Below, piece after piece: positions 1 through 12,231 of a DNA stretch of 64,000 bases. Origin of the DNA: Ceratopteris richardii (lineage: Eukaryota > Streptophyta > Polypodiopsida > Polypodiales > Pteridaceae); NCBI GenBank assembly GCA_020310875.1, contig CM035423.1, forward strand, positions 115,271,917 to 115,335,916, read 5' to 3'. The translations under genes and the position numbers were made by a program. Within the stretch, counting starts at the first letter, position 1. Every line of letters starts with the position of its first letter. A model generated the notes under the pieces. It was not told the DNA's origin and searched no databases. It saw only the letters and a program-made list of their open reading frames with translations.

Positions 1-770
1 GACCCGGCACATCACATGCCTTGGCAGATTTTCTATCTCGGTTGGATTCCGGTGAAGCTCCGGTGGGGGTTGAAGACACTACACCAGCAATTTACGCTAC
101 TGAGCCGGCTCGGGACGAATCTACAGAATCTCCTGTGCCGTCTACCTACTATGATACATTACTAACTTTCCTAACTGACGGGTGTCTTCCTCCTCATACT
201 CCTACTGCTCTACGACAGAAAATTGCAGTTTATAGTCACAGATTCCGGTTGATTGTAGGTCAGCTGTACTACTTGGATCATACTGGTGTCTTACTTCATT
301 GTATCCCACCACATGAAGCAGAATCGGTTATTGCTATGGCACATTCAATACCCTCCGGAGGACATTTTGCAGTCGATCTTACTCACCGGAAAATTCTGCA
401 AAGTGGGCTTTGGTGGCCTACCATGTACAAAGATGTGACTCAGTTTGTGCAGCAGTGTGACACTTGTCAATGGTCTAGACAACCATTACAATGCCACTTC
501 TTTCCTCTGCAACCTGTATTACCTTTGGAACCCTTTCAAAAGTGGGGTCTTGATTTTATTGGGTCACTAACACCACCAGCGACCCTTAGCAACAATCAAT
601 ATATACTGACCTGTACAGATTACGCTACCAGCTGGGCGGAAGCTTGGGCCTTATGGTCCACCACAGCTGTTTCGGTGGCAAAATGCCTGATGAAGGACGT
701 TTGTCCGCATTATGGATTACCTCTGGAACTTGTGACAGACCAAGGCACACATTTTGCCAACAATTTAATG
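1..770 (+). pseudogene. Ty3/gypsy pol fragment (G2a): RNase H end, H2C2 finger, truncated integrase
   Basis: The frame is open from base 3. It starts in the last residues of RNase H (ADFLSRLDSGEAP, a form seen again in G2b). Counting from the ATG at 21, an H2C2 zinc finger follows (His108, His115, Cys146, Cys149), then the integrase core with Asp178 (GLDFIG) and Asp240 (VTDQGTHF). Similarity stops at about residue 250, before the catalytic Glu, so the third acidic residue and the whole integrase C-terminus are missing. The reading then changes frame into a coiled-coil sequence. The known family role is integration of retroelement cDNA; this copy cannot do it. The upstream part of the element lies outside the window. 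Confidence 0.85.
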
Positions 771-1660
771 CGAGTACTAACGCACACTTTTCCCCACTTC
801 CTCCTCTTCCTCTTCCAACCCCCATGTTTCATGAACTTGAGTCTATGGGTCGCCTGTTGATCCAATTCTCACAACAGTTACCAATGCAATTGAAGATGGC
901 AACAGATAGTATCCATCAAGACTCACAGCACAAAGTGGATGTCCTAGAGGCCGACATTGCGCCATTGCAAGAAGAAACTAATGCTGTGAAAGCGGAAAAT
1001 CATGCCCTGCAATTACAGATTCAACAACTTTAAGCACAGATTGTAGAGCAAGACTCTTTGATTGCCCAAAGAGATGCAGCGTTGGCTGAATTAAAAGTCA
1101 AGGATGATTTGTTAACTGCTCGTGATGCAGAAATCCAACAACTCACTCAGTTGGTACAAGATAAGGAGGATGCTCGGATTGCTCTCGGCAACCTTTTGGA
1201 CGAAACGCGAATCCAGCTTGATGAAGTTGTGCAAAGAGGACAGGAAGATGGTTGATTTAGCTAAGCAAACTACTACAAAACTCCAGACCACAATTGCCGA
1301 TTTATTTTAGGCAAATTCTGCTCTTAAAGCCAAGACAACTCCGACTATTCAACTTTAGAAGGAGATAGCAGGGATTAAGAAAGCAGAGCGTCTATCGAGA
1401 ATCGATAAACAAATTGAAGATATGAGATTGAGCCGTGACGCAGCCCTTGCCAATGATTTTTATTTGCAAGAGGCATTTTTGCAAAGTTAGACACAAATTT
1501 TGATGAGTCAAGTCATTGCGGCCAATTATGTTCGCACTGACACCCAATTAGTAGAGCCGGAAACCTTAAAGATGATGTTGGATTCGCTAAAACAGAAAAT
1601 TACCAGAACTTTCAAGTTAGCAAGAACCATGTATATACAAGGCATCGTAGACGAGCCTTA
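771..1660 (+). pseudogene. Coiled-coil ORF remnant resembling the gypsy downstream ORF (aORF)
   Basis: Directly after the broken integrase, one frame reads a short proline-rich stretch (SPLPPLPLPTP) and then a long heptad-rich coiled coil. It is broken by TAA at 1,031-1,033, a frameshift near 1,250 and further stops at about 1,308 and 1,487. The order proline-rich then coiled coil, in a position 3' of integrase, matches the middle of the aORFs of G3 and G4, although I see little residue identity. I infer that a deletion joined the integrase core of a related gypsy element to the middle of its own aORF. An unrelated coiled-coil gene fragment is possible but less economical. Confidence 0.5.
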
Positions 1661-2169
1661 ATTTTGTTTCCGTTGTGGATTCAAGTCCACCGTGCGTGCC
1701 AGTGTAAGGTCGCAGGATTGGCATTATGTAATTCCTATTTTCCATTACCGCACACATCGAAAGGTCGTAGCCAAGTGTTGTATCTTTCTATCAATTAATG
1801 AAAAGGCATATTTTGGTGGCTCTCCAGTAGCGAGGAACGGAATCGCCAGACTGTCTGTCTGGGTGATTTGCGGCCTGTGGAGACACCGTAGTGCAGCATT
1901 CCTTAATTCTGAGTACTGTTACTCTTAACTTGTTAAGTTACATTAATTGGTGATTAACGCAGTAATGATATGTTGCTGATAATAAGTCTGTGCGACGTTA
2001 ATTAGTAATTCCTACGTTACATACTGTGAAAAGCTTAACACGAGTATGAACAGTAAACCTGTATAGAGAATTCGATACTGAACATTAATGTACTACTTGC
2101 TTGATAAGTTAAATGGGAAAATAAGATACAGGGCCTCTGATTTATCAGACCCCTACCATCCCCAAGAAC
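1661..2169. other. Unassigned A+T-rich stretch
   Basis: I see no convincing coding frame. The segment should hold the 3' ends of G2a (from the left) and G1 (from the right), but neither a recognisable LTR terminus nor a polypurine tract stands out. A T-arm-like inverted repeat (GTGGA, loop TTCAAG, TCCAC) lies near 1,674-1,690, but no tRNA body can be folded around it. Confidence 0.3.
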
Positions 2170-2486
2170 CCGAAAAGAGCTTAAAAGTGTCTGTGACAAA
2201 AACCACACTTTTAACAGTATTCAGTGAAGCCAGCTCTCACCCAAACATGCTTTAAGTCTTTTGTGTTCTGTAATGCTTCAAACTCTCTTGAGAAAAACTG
2301 GTATTTGCCCCACCTACGGGTATCAAAAGTCAAATTGGCCTAAAAAAGGAAATCTGCATCTGCCAATGGGCCTCGAAATCCCTAAAATTCTGGTGGTTGA
2401 GCCGTAGGATGTGGTTCAGCTAGTAATTCACCGATATTTGCCATGGGTACATTGGGGCCAGCTTCAGATGGTCCTTCTTCCTGCAT
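2170..2486 (-). pseudogene. G1 aORF remnant, N-terminal domain only
   Basis: An ATG at 2,486 opens MQEEGPSEAGPNVPMANIGE, and in the same frame, across TAG stops, come residues alignable to the aORF N domain of G3 and G4, for example WGKYQFFSREFEALQNTKDL beside FQFFSKEFETLQNTEDL of G3. Similarity ends near 2,170. Just upstream, around 2,514-2,530 on the minus strand, TTTTAATATTTTGTAGCAG resembles a plant 3' splice site, as in G3 and G4. This remnant shows that the aORF was present in the family before G1 diverged from G3 and G4. Confidence 0.75.
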
Positions 2487-3101
2487 GATGAATGATGCGA
2501 GTGTGTAGCAGATCTGCTACAAAATATTAAAACATTAGTATGGAAATTAATCATTATCTCATTAAAGTGAGACCACAATCCCTTTCCATAAGCGATGTGT
2601 AACCCGTGTAACCGAGTGTTGTGATGTGGTTTATGGAATGATTGTTGCAAAACTAATGCAGGTCTCTAGACACCTACATGCTTCAGATGATGCATACATT
2701 TCTTGATGAGATGTTATTACAAGTGATGTTGGGTTAGAGTGTGTGGATTTGTACAAGGTTCAGTTGTGAATGAGTTATTACAGGGGTAGTGTTTAGTCGG
2801 GATGGAAGTAATGTTAGATAAGGGGGTCGGAGAGGGCGTCTGGATATGTTTTGGTATCCATTTCCTAAGAGTTTATGAGCGGGTGATATGTTTTTGCTGA
2901 GGGACAAAAGGTGATATCGGATGTCATGGTATTGAGGGGTGAAGATATTTATGAGGGGTATATATTACATGGATTGAGGGTTGAGCTATAATACACTGTT
3001 TGTGTGGGTTGATTCATAAGGTACTTCTTGGCGATCCAAATCTGTCGAATGTTCATACTTGTGGAAGAAGGTCGAAAAGGCTTTGGATACTGCTTCTGAT
3101 T
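2487..3101 (-). other. G1 spacer between pol tail and aORF
   Basis: This non-coding stretch, just over 600 bp, lies between the last pol-tail residues and the aORF start. The equivalent spacer is about 190-210 bp in G3 and G4. It contains the splice-acceptor-like sequence near 2,514-2,530 and otherwise nothing I can assign. Confidence 0.5.
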
Positions 3102-3705
3102 CTACCGTAACTTCTTCTTTTCATTGTCCACATTGGTGAAATCTATCGGTGGTTTCTGTCCTTTTGGCACCCATATTTGTCTCGTGCCGCTTGCTTTGTG
3201 ATACTGATACTGCTTTCCTCCTTGTGTCGTCTGAGATGGTCGTCGGTCTGGGTTCCTCCGTTGTGGATGACTCCTTTGTGGTTGAGGTTGAGAGGTCGGG
3301 TGGACACTCTGCTTTGGAAAAGAAGGGAGGTCCAACACTTGCGAAACCTGCCCATTAGGAAGTGCTCCATTTTGTACTATTAATCTAGGCCAGTCTGTAG
3401 TAAGTGTGGAAGGATGGGCACTACAGGGTGTTTTGCCCATGTAGCTGCTGATGCAGTCCACCTGACCTGCAATGGTCCCCATTTGTCCGCTGCTGGAAGA
3501 CCAAGGGAAAGTCTCCTTACAATCTTTCATCTGGCAACGATCCATCGCCAAGCTCTCATGGGTTGACTTTGGAGGAGCGTGCTTAGCCGAGGGATTTGGC
3601 CACATATCTTCCGGTCCTCCATCACAATTGTTCGTAGGGTCTAGGGTTACATACCTCAGGCGGAGTGTTGTTAGGGAAATCAAGCGGTATCACTCGCTGC
3701 TGATC
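3102..3705 (-). pseudogene. G1 pol C-terminal tail with W-x-P-K motif
   Basis: This open stretch matches the end of G3 pol: LDLPSFPKQ beside ELPSFPKT, and a RQIWVPKG motif beside RQIWVPKA. It is joined, out of frame, to the H2C2 region at about 3,700. Everything expected between (second H2C2 module, integrase core, coiled coil, second protease) is absent, which makes this a deletion product. The tail is hydrophilic, rich in Pro, Gln and Ser, with no known enzyme motif. Confidence 0.7.
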
Positions 3706-6700
3706 TCCTTGAGGGAATGTTTTCGTCCTCAAGTATGTCACTAAAGGTTCACTCCATTCTGGTGTGAGAGACACGTGATATAATGTAGCATGTTCTACTG
3801 GTGGTCTTTCACAACAATTAGGGCATTCTTTACACAACTTGTAGACATATGATTCCATAGAAGGCCAATAGACTCTTAGTCTATGCAGAGTCTACAGTGT
3901 ACGATGTTTTGAATGATGTTGTTTTAATGCACCTACATGTGCTAATTGCAACCAATTCGCATGTTCTGATTCATCTACACAACAAGCAAGAATCTTTTGA
4001 TTATCCTGTTTATATATACTTCCTGCTATGATATGGTATCTTTGAGATTTGATAATCTCTCCTTCCTTGATCCTTATCCTAGGGTTCTTGGGTCCATATG
4101 TGAGAATAGGGACAATAGGCTTAGCCCATTCTGGTACTATTTCAAGGTTAAACAAATATGCAGTTGGTAATTTGTCTGCTATTCCTTGAAGAGCTTCTCC
4201 TGTGGTTAATCTTGAGAGGTGGTCAGCTCTAAGATGTGTCTTCCCTTTCATGACTACTACTTCAAAGTCATATTCCATGAGCAATAGAAACCAACGTATC
4301 AACCGTCCTGTATTACATGGCTTATTGACTAAGTACAATAATGCTTGATGATCTGTAAAGAACTTGAACTTGTTTGCCAACAAATAATGTATGAATTTCT
4401 TCACGGCGTAGATCATTTCTAATCCTTCTCGTTCCGTAGTGGTGTAATTTCTTTCTGTTGCATTCAACTTTCTACTCGCATAAGCTATGGGGAGATCTAT
4501 ATTACCTTCATTCGTGGGTTGTGCTAACACACATCCTATGGCATAATTGGATGCATCCACATGTACATGGAATGGCTTGCTCCAATCCGGGGTTGTCAAT
4601 ATAGGTGCTGAGCACAAATGTTGTTTGAGTTCATTGAATGAATTCTCACATTCATATGTCCATTCAAACTTGGTCAAAAGAGAGTACAGAGGCTTTGCTA
4701 TGATTGCATACATGTGTATGAATCGTTTGTAATAACCACAATGGCCCATAAATGCCTGTACCTCTTTTACGTTATTTGGCCTAGGTAGATCTCCAATTAC
4801 CTTCACTTTTTCTTCATTCGTCCAAATTCCGTTCTTTGACACAATGTGTCCTAGAATTTTGCCTTGGCTGACCATGAAAACGCACTTTTTTGGGTTCAAA
4901 CAAACTTGATATTCTCGACATTTGTCAAATACTTGTCTTAACTTTGGGATATGCGTCTGCCTGATATTCGAATGAGCACATATGTCATCGACATAAACTT
5001 CCAAACTCTTTCGTAAGAATTCCTTGAAAACATGACACATGAGTCGTTGGAAGGTGGCGGGTGCATTTGTCAAGCCAAATGGCATCACGCGAAATGCAAA
5101 TATGCCCCATTCTGTGGCAAAAGCCGTCTTGTGTTGATCTTCTGGAGCGATGGCTACTTGATTATAGCCTGAAAATCCATCAAGAAAGCTATAAACTTCC
5201 TTGCTTGCAACTCTTTCCAATAAATGTTCCGTGATAGGAAGAGGATAACTGTCTCTAATCGTGGCAGCATTAACTTTTTTAAGGTTAATACACACATGCA
5301 ATTTTCCATTCTTCTTGGGCACAACCACAATGGGGGATACCCATTCAGTATACTCAATTTCGTAAATGAATCCTGCTTCGATCAAACAATCTATCTCTTC
5401 TTTAATCTTAGAAGCGTAGTTATCATTGTATGTGTATGGTTTCTGTTTCATAGGTTTTGCATCTGGGGTCATGGGGATTCTATGGGAACATATATCCGGG
5501 TCTACTCCTTTCAAATCTTTGTAAATCCAAGCAAACACATCTCGATATTTGCACAATAGGGCAACTAACTCTTCTTCTTCTTCATTAGTCAAATCATGCC
5601 CAATGTATGTACATTTTTCTTCTTCTCCTTCTATGGAAACTATGATTTTTTGCTTTTCTCTCGGTTATCATATACTTCTCCAACATCAGCTTTTCTTTTA
5701 GACATTCGTACCATGATTCATCTGTCTTCTATTTCATACTTCTTGAAGTTTTCGGGAACCTCAAACAAGGATTCTTCTTCTTCTGGCATGGTTTCTTTCT
5801 TCTTTCTTTTATTACCTTCACTTTTGGCAGTCACTTGAGTGGCTAACCTCACATCATTCATAAGTTCTTCATGTCTCTGAGGGTGAGCTTCTACTTCGTA
5901 GAAATATTCTTCTTCTGATGCAAAGGGAGAGTCTATAATAATTGATTCTAGATCAAAGTCACTTGCATCCTCGAATGTATCAGCGCTAGGTTCACATTCT
6001 TCAATAATCGAATCACACATGATTGGCTCTATCGTGAAGATTGAAATGTCATAGCCATCCTCGTCACAATGGGGTGTCCATTGTTCTTCATTGATGGCTA
6101 CATCCATGGTTGCTAGGATTTCTGCCCAACCATGGGATTCGAATTCTTCGTCTGGAAATACTACAGGTGCGTAAGCTGGGTCTTGAAGGGTTCGTGTATG
6201 CTATTCTGAACCTAAGGTCCTGGCTTCTAACCGTTCTTCCTCTCGTTTTGCTACTTTACACATCCATAAATGAGTGTCCTCGTGCAACCATGAGGGATCT
6301 GACTCCAATGAGTGTACTGACTCCGTTTCTATCTGTGTCTTATGGATGGTATTCCATTGTATTGGGGGTACGTCTCGATGTGAATAGTCTTTAAGATTGA
6401 CTTTAGTAGTCACTCTTAAATGTTGCAAGTACAAAGAATTAGTTCCCCAATCTTGTACAATTTGCAACTGACGCATGAATGGTCGTCCTAAAATCATCTA
6501 GTAAGCATGATTTTTTGCAAAATCACAAATGGCAAAAGTATGCTCAAATTCCACACCACAAGTGGTGAGAGATATGCCCTCTAGTAAGCCTAATGGTTTT
6601 TTTATATGTCCATCAGCCATTTGTAGCTTCATCCTGGTAGGTCTCAATGCTGGCTTACCCCAACGTTTCCATAAAGCGGTGGTAGCGATGGCTACTCCGG

Positions 6701-7374
6701 CTGCTGAATCTAAGATGGCTTTGGTGGTATAGCCCTGATGGGTTATTGGAAGATAAGTGTTACCTTCCTCTCCTTTGCTTACATCTCCAATCCTTTCTAT
6801 GGGTATCTCTGGTACCTTCTTGTGTGATCCTATTTGTGAGGGAGTAGTAGCAAGCTCAGGGAATTGATTTGCTACATGCTTCCACAGTTCTGGTTTAACC
6901 TTCAACAATTCCTCTAGAGTGAGGTGACATTGTACTTTAGTGTTCTTGATCACTTTCGTGTTTCTAGGGATTACTGATTCTTCATTCCTCACTATTATCA
7001 TGGGTGCTCTCATACTAATAGACTTAGCTTCCCAAGGTCCTGTGAACTGAGGTAATTCTTGCAAAGAATTGGATTCAAAACTTGTGTGTTCGCTCAGTTG
7101 CTCTTCCTCTACATCATCGTAAATAGAGGGGATGTCTTGGGGAAATTGCTCCTGCAAGTCATCTATCTCTTGAATAGGAGGATGGGTTCCTTGTTCTTTC
7201 CTCCACTTCTCTTCTTGGATTTCTCTCATAAATTCATGTGAATACCTATGTATGGAAGACAGGTTGTCTTCACCCTCCGTATTGGATACTTGAGACAGGG
7301 ATGGAGCATTTCTCTCTTGTGTCTCCGAGGCAATAGGGTTCCTATGCTGATTCTTTTTCTCTTTGCTATCAATC
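3706..7374 (-). pseudogene. G1 pol: protease, reverse transcriptase, RNase H, first H2C2 module
   Basis: The first protease reads AILDSAAG, where the catalytic DSG has become DSA. It is followed by MILGRPFM, then a hydrophilic acidic linker, RT with YVDD (EVYVDDICAHS), RNase H (HVDASNYAIG) and one H2C2 module ending in CKECPNC. The next module starts (EWSEPLV, TKTFPQG) and is then cut by the deletion near 3,705. Disruptions: TAG at 6,498, TAG near 6,198, TGA near 5,726, a one-base frameshift near 5,655, and TAG at 3,892-3,894 (Gln in G3). Gag and pol share a frame and are separated by TAG at 7,377. The family makes cDNA from element RNA; this copy is dead. Confidence 0.9.
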
Positions 7375-7376
7375 AG

Positions 7377-10369
7377 CTATTCTAATCTCTCCATCAGTCC
7401 TTGAAAGTGTAATTCCGGTTTTGCCATGTTGTTCCAATTAAGATAACGAGAGGCGTTGAACATTGTCTGTGCTAGTTCTACCATCTTCATGCAAAGTTTA
7501 GTCCTCTCAATTTCTAGATCTGCTCGAGGGTAGTTCTTACTCATTTCAGTTATTTGAGGTCCTCCTTTTAATCTTGCTTGATACGCACGAAACATCATGT
7601 CTAGGTTTTCTGGTATGGGTTCTGCTAAAACTGATCCTGATCTCTGAGCTAGATTTTCTTGGTTTGATTCTTGCGAAGTCAATTCTAGGATTTTGGCTCT
7701 CGATTTCTTTAAGCTTCCTTCCAACTCAGTTATCTTTTTACCCCATTTTCTCTTAATTCTTTCTCTGGATTTTTTCCATGATTTTGTTTTTTTAGTGCTA
7801 GATTCTCCAACTTCACTGGTTCCAGTTATTTTCTCCTGATTAAGCAGTTGTTTCTGTAAGAGTGCCTGGGCTCTTGTTATAGCTTGGATAGGCACGTATG
7901 TAGGGTCGGATCCATCTGCATTGTGTACAATACCTATCACGTTGATGGGTGTCACATTTGAAGCATTAGCAGGGTTCTTAGGACAGTCTTTTATGACATG
8001 CTCTTTGCCACAATCGGCACAAAAGCCTTGTATGTTATAATATTGTGACTCCTGCTATTGGAGGATGTGGGAAATCCTTTATGAAATGATCTCCTTGGCA
8101 CCTAAAGCATGGTCCTCTAGGGCCCTGTGGTCTTTGCCGTGGATTTGGGTTTCTGTACATCACATTAGCATAGTCGGGCTCCCAACTGGGTTCCAATGGT
8201 GGACTATCATATTGATATGTCTCCACATGTTCTGGTGACTCTGTGTAATATGCTGGTGGACTATCTACATGAGTAGAGTCAAATTGTTTGAGTTCGGGTC
8301 ACTTTCGATGATCAAGGGTGATGAAGGCACTAAAGCCCTACTTAGGTTCTCTTCTGCAGCAGCGTATTTAACTGAGATGACATTAGCTGGTGGGGGTGGC
8401 TACTGAGCTAAAACAGGTTGAGGTCTCTGTTGAGCCTGATAAGGATAGTTCTGAGGAGGCCTATGTAATGAGGCTGAGTATTATATTGGCCTTGATACCT
8501 ACCTGGTTTCATGTATGCCTGTGGGTAGTTCTGTCGCACTGCTTGTTTGTTGTATGGGAAATCTTGAGCCGTATGATTTGTGTATCATCTCTCAATCGTA
8601 CAGTACTGGCCACTGGGGTTGGCTTGCGGTTGTGTTGCATTGGGAACACATTTGCCATATGATCACCACCAGAGGTGTAACAATGCTTGTTTGTTGTTAG
8701 CCTAGGCATCTGTTTGCTAGAAACTCCTAATTTCTGGGCCACTTTTTCTACTAGGTCCTCTATCGAGCTGGACAGTTTTGAAGATGCTAGAGATGATCAA
8801 TCTGAGTCCTTATAGACTTTTTAGAGTTCCAACTCATCTCCTAGGTTGTCCTCAATGTCTATGCAAATTCTCACACACTGCTCTAGCGTTCTGGGTTCCT
8901 TCAAGTACACATAGGAGCGTAGTTTAGAGCTCAAGAGGCCATCTAAAAATAGTGATACTTGCTTGGCTTGTGAGGGTAACTCTTGCATTGGGCATCTCTC
9001 CACATATTGTCTAAACCTACGTCTTGCAAGTCTAACTGTCTTCTGCGGGCTCTGTTTGAGCTATGAATCAACGAAGATGTATCATGCCTGATCCCACTTT
9101 TAGAGAATTCCATGATGAATGACTCTAAAAAGTGATGGATATCTCTAAATTGCCTTTGCTGCAATGGTTGGAACCAAGTTAAAGCTGTATTCTTTAATGT
9201 TAGTCCAAATGCATTGTATTGCATGAACATGTCTTCTACTTGCTCTGCTCGTAGCACTTGCTTAAAATCCACAACATGGTCATAGGGATCTCCTGCCCCA
9301 TCAAAATAGTTTTTTTGGACTTTACTAATTGAGTGGGTCTCAGTATTCTTGCGTGTTCACGTGGTCTAGGTAGAGGAAAAGCATCTCTACCACCTGGGAT
9401 TCTACGTTCTCTTTGTCTTTTCACTCTATCTGTGTCCCTGGTGGTTCTATCTCTCCCTATGGGATGATTGAAACTTACTTCAGGTCTCTCTTTGTTCTTC
9501 TCTCTTTGATTACCATGGGCTGAGGATGTTCCAACACCCTGATGGCTTGTGTTTACATGTGCTTGTGATGGAGGGAATACTAGCTCGTCTCTCCATGTGT
9601 AGGTATTTCTTGCATGGTATGGTACCACAAATACTCTTTCTGAAGTTTCATCTAGGTATAGAACCTTTCCAGGTGTATCTGGGTCCTTGAATTCGTAGAT
9701 CATGATGGAGCCTACCTCACTAGGTTGTTCCGTTCTGTACCTCCAAAATGCTTCGTCTGTCTCTTTGTTTACGAATAATTTTATGGTTATGTTATCCTGA
9801 GGTATCCACTCTGGAATTAGTACTCTTGTTAGTACAGATTTCCCTCTAGGTGTCCTAGGTTCTTCTCCTACTGGTTCTTTTCCTTGGGCTCTCGCTTCCG
9901 TCTCCAACTGAATTATGACAAACTCATTGGTATTATTTGGCTGAGTACTTATGATGTACATTGTTCCTTCTTTGTCTATGTATGCGTCTCTCTCAAATTT
10001 CACCATTGGACGTTTCAATCCAATGGGTTGATCAGGATTGTGCATTTGCACCACTTGTCTTCGCAAGCCATCCTCATAGATGTGAGCAGCTAAGTGGTTG
10101 GTTCAAAGAAATTCTAATTGATTCCTCTAGGGTCCTTCTGGTTTTTCCAAATATGCTACGTTTGACCCACCTTCTGGTCTTTCTGTACTAAAAGCCATTT
10201 CTGATTCACTTGTACCTGAGCTCAACTCGTAGGGATAACTATTATTCAATTGTTGTGCCCATGAACGTGCAGTAGTCCCTACGCTTGCTTCTGATGATCT
10301 AAGGCTTCCTCGGTATGACTTACCTATATGCCTGCCCGATCTAAGGTTCATGAATTTACTTCGCGGCAC
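7377..10369 (-). pseudogene. G1 gag (capsid-like, two zinc knuckles)
   Basis: The ATG at 10,369 opens MPRSKFMNLRSGRHIGKS. Further down, QYNAFGLTLKNTALTWF and neighbouring residues are the plant retrotransposon gag core. Two knuckle-like motifs follow: CFRCQGDHFIKDF, with the last Cys lost, and CADCGKEHVIKDC, intact (C-x2-C-x3-H-x4-C). A lysine-rich coiled coil then precedes the TAG at 7,377. Stops occur near 10,127 and 10,100, with frameshifts near 9,300 and 9,000. Gag normally packages element RNA into particles. With about 1,000 codons this gag is long. G3 lacks this part because G4 is inserted there. Confidence 0.8.
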
Positions 10370-12204
10370 TCTGTGATTGTCAATGGTTCTTTGTTCTTAA
10401 TTGCTTGTTTCTTTTTAAATGTCTTTAAGTTCTTGCCTTGTCTCAATGTATACGTCAGGAATCGACTTTTTGTGGTACTTTTGAGTTCTCGTTCCGTTAG
10501 ACTTAAGTTCTTTCCTTTAGGTTTTTGTATCACACACCTTTACTTTAGTCTTGGACTTGAAAAATTAAATCTCTTGAACTTGATCATTCCTATCGTCATT
10601 AATCCACAATGCTAACGTTTAGCCTAAGCTAATAATTGACTGAGGGGGTTGAGTGTTCTTCCAACCTCAAGTCAACTGCTTTGGTCGCTCTGATGCCCAA
10701 GAAGTCGCACTTCCCAAGCTTTGCGTTCTTCACTACCTTGCTTTGATTGCCCTTGATAGTCCTTGCTAGACCTGTAAAAATTCACTATTAGACGGATCCT
10801 CAAATGGATGATCAAGCACTTGAATATATACACTTTTAAAGGTCCCTTCCCTTTTGCCCAAAATTTCAATGCCCCCTGGCTTTCTAGTCCCAAAGATGGT
10901 CAACCTCAATTTATCCACTCTAAAAAACAATGTCTTCTTTTAGAAAAAATCAGTTGAGCTCACGTAGTTCTTGTAAAGAGCTTTATAACGAGCTATAAAG
11001 CTCAAAAAACGAACTTCGGATGAAAAAGATATGAGCGTTCAGGCCCTCAGGGGTAAAAATTGACAAACATGTTTTTCTTCAAATAGGAGCTAAGGGGTCT
11101 CCTATGAGTGCAATCACCTAAAAATTTTCAAAAAATAGCCCCAAATTTGCCCAAAAAATCAAACCCTAAAAATTGCGTTTGGGGTGGACAATCGCAATGG
11201 TCTAAGATAATCGCGATGGTCTGAGATAATTGCGATGGTCTGGGACTGTCGCGATGGCTCAGGTGAACCGTCGCGATGGTGTGGCACAATCACGATGGTC
11301 CGAAGGCACGAACTATCACGATGATATGAAGTGAACAATCGCGATGGTGTGAATGACCCGTCGCAATGGTCTAATCGACGAGCAATTGCGATGGTGTCGG
11401 TCAATGGTCAACGCGACAATTGCGATGGGGTGAGCCCGTCACGATGGTCATGAGGCACTATGGCTTGAGCCAATCGCAATGGTTCGAATTTTGAGGTGTC
11501 GCGATGGTATGAGGGTATCGTCGCAATGGTCTAACTTGACACATGGCAGTATCGTCGCGATGGCGTGGGGTCGACGGGATCGTTGCGATGGTTAAGGACC
11601 GTCGCGATGGTTCAAGTGAACCGTCCCGATGGCATGAGACCGTCGCGATGGTCCGACCGAGCCGTCGCGATGGCATGAGCCAATCGCGATTGTGTGACAC
11701 AATCGCGATGGCGTGAGCCAATCACGATGGTCCACCAAAATGCAAATTTTCAAAAAGCAAATGTGGATTCCTAAGTGCACAAGGATCGCCTACACGCTAG
11801 TGTGGTCGCCTACCTCAAATTTCGAGTTTGCCAGACCATTGCGATGGTTTGACATAGTCAGCAATTTCTGACAGAAAGTACATTTTTTACCTTTTGGAAG
11901 CTTTTCTGATGTTCTGGAGCTTTGTATCTGCAAGAAAACTCAAAAACACAAAAGTACACACAAGCACAAAAGCTCTCTCTTTCTCTCTCGCATGCACAAA
12001 TGAGGGGAAATGAGGAGAATCGGTGGATATGGTGAATTTTTTGAATTTTTCGAAGTGGAAGAAGATGATGAGGTGGTGAAGGAGGAGTGTAGAGGAGATG
12101 AAACACAAAAAAAACTAAGTAAAAACAACAACAAAAACTGAAATTTTTACCTTCCAACGCCACTTCTTGCTATACTCTTACCATCACACATTCGTCTTAG
12201 GCTC
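10370..12204 (-). other. G1 5' leader (primer site to gag)
   Basis: This untranslated leader of 1.8 kb is unusually long. It contains the TCGCGA repeat array (11,185-11,855) and is otherwise A+T-rich. Reading frames in it, such as those through the repeat on the minus strand with recurring His-Arg-Asp, follow the repeat unit and do not look like protein. A first exon and 5' splice site for the downstream ORF could lie here, but I cannot pick one. Confidence 0.55.
11185..11855 (-). repeat. Degenerate array of TCGCGA-cored units in G1 leader
   Basis: About two dozen degenerate units, mostly 18-24 bp and some longer, share the plus-strand core GTCGCGATGGT followed by variable bases. Examples are at 11,250, 11,271, 11,500, 11,562, 11,604, 11,643 and 11,664. 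The core contains the palindrome TCGCGA, and the array is CpG-rich inside an A+T-rich leader. Variants (TCGCAA, TTGCGA, TCACGA) are mostly single C-to-T or G-to-A changes at CpG sites. Its function is unknown. Confidence 0.85.
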
Positions 12205-12224
12205 GATCCCCGACAATGGCGCCA
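12205..12224 (-). promoter_or_regulatory. G1 primer binding site, tRNA-Asp type
   Basis: The minus strand reads TGGCGCCATTGTCGGGGATC seven bases inside the LTR end. This differs at two positions from the site classically assigned to tRNA-Asp in Athila/Tat elements (TGGCGCCGTTGCCGGGGA). It fixes both the orientation and the inner edge of the 5' LTR. Confidence 0.9.
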
Positions 12225-12231
12225 AATTTGG

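Noticed and set aside
1672-1692. tRNA T arm
   Set aside because: Only one stem-loop folds; no other tRNA arms or A box at the right distance.
7377-7379. TAG between G1 gag and pol as a programmed readthrough signal
   Set aside because: G1 has many random stops, and gag is not available in G3 or G4 here to test conservation.
11159-11780. Minus-strand frames rich in His-Arg-Asp repeats as a protein gene
   Set aside because: The residues simply translate the TCGCGA repeat unit, the frames shift between units, and the stretch lies in an untranslated leader.
11185-11855. CRISPR-like array
   Set aside because: Units are degenerate, spacing is irregular and short, the host is eukaryotic, and no cas genes are present.
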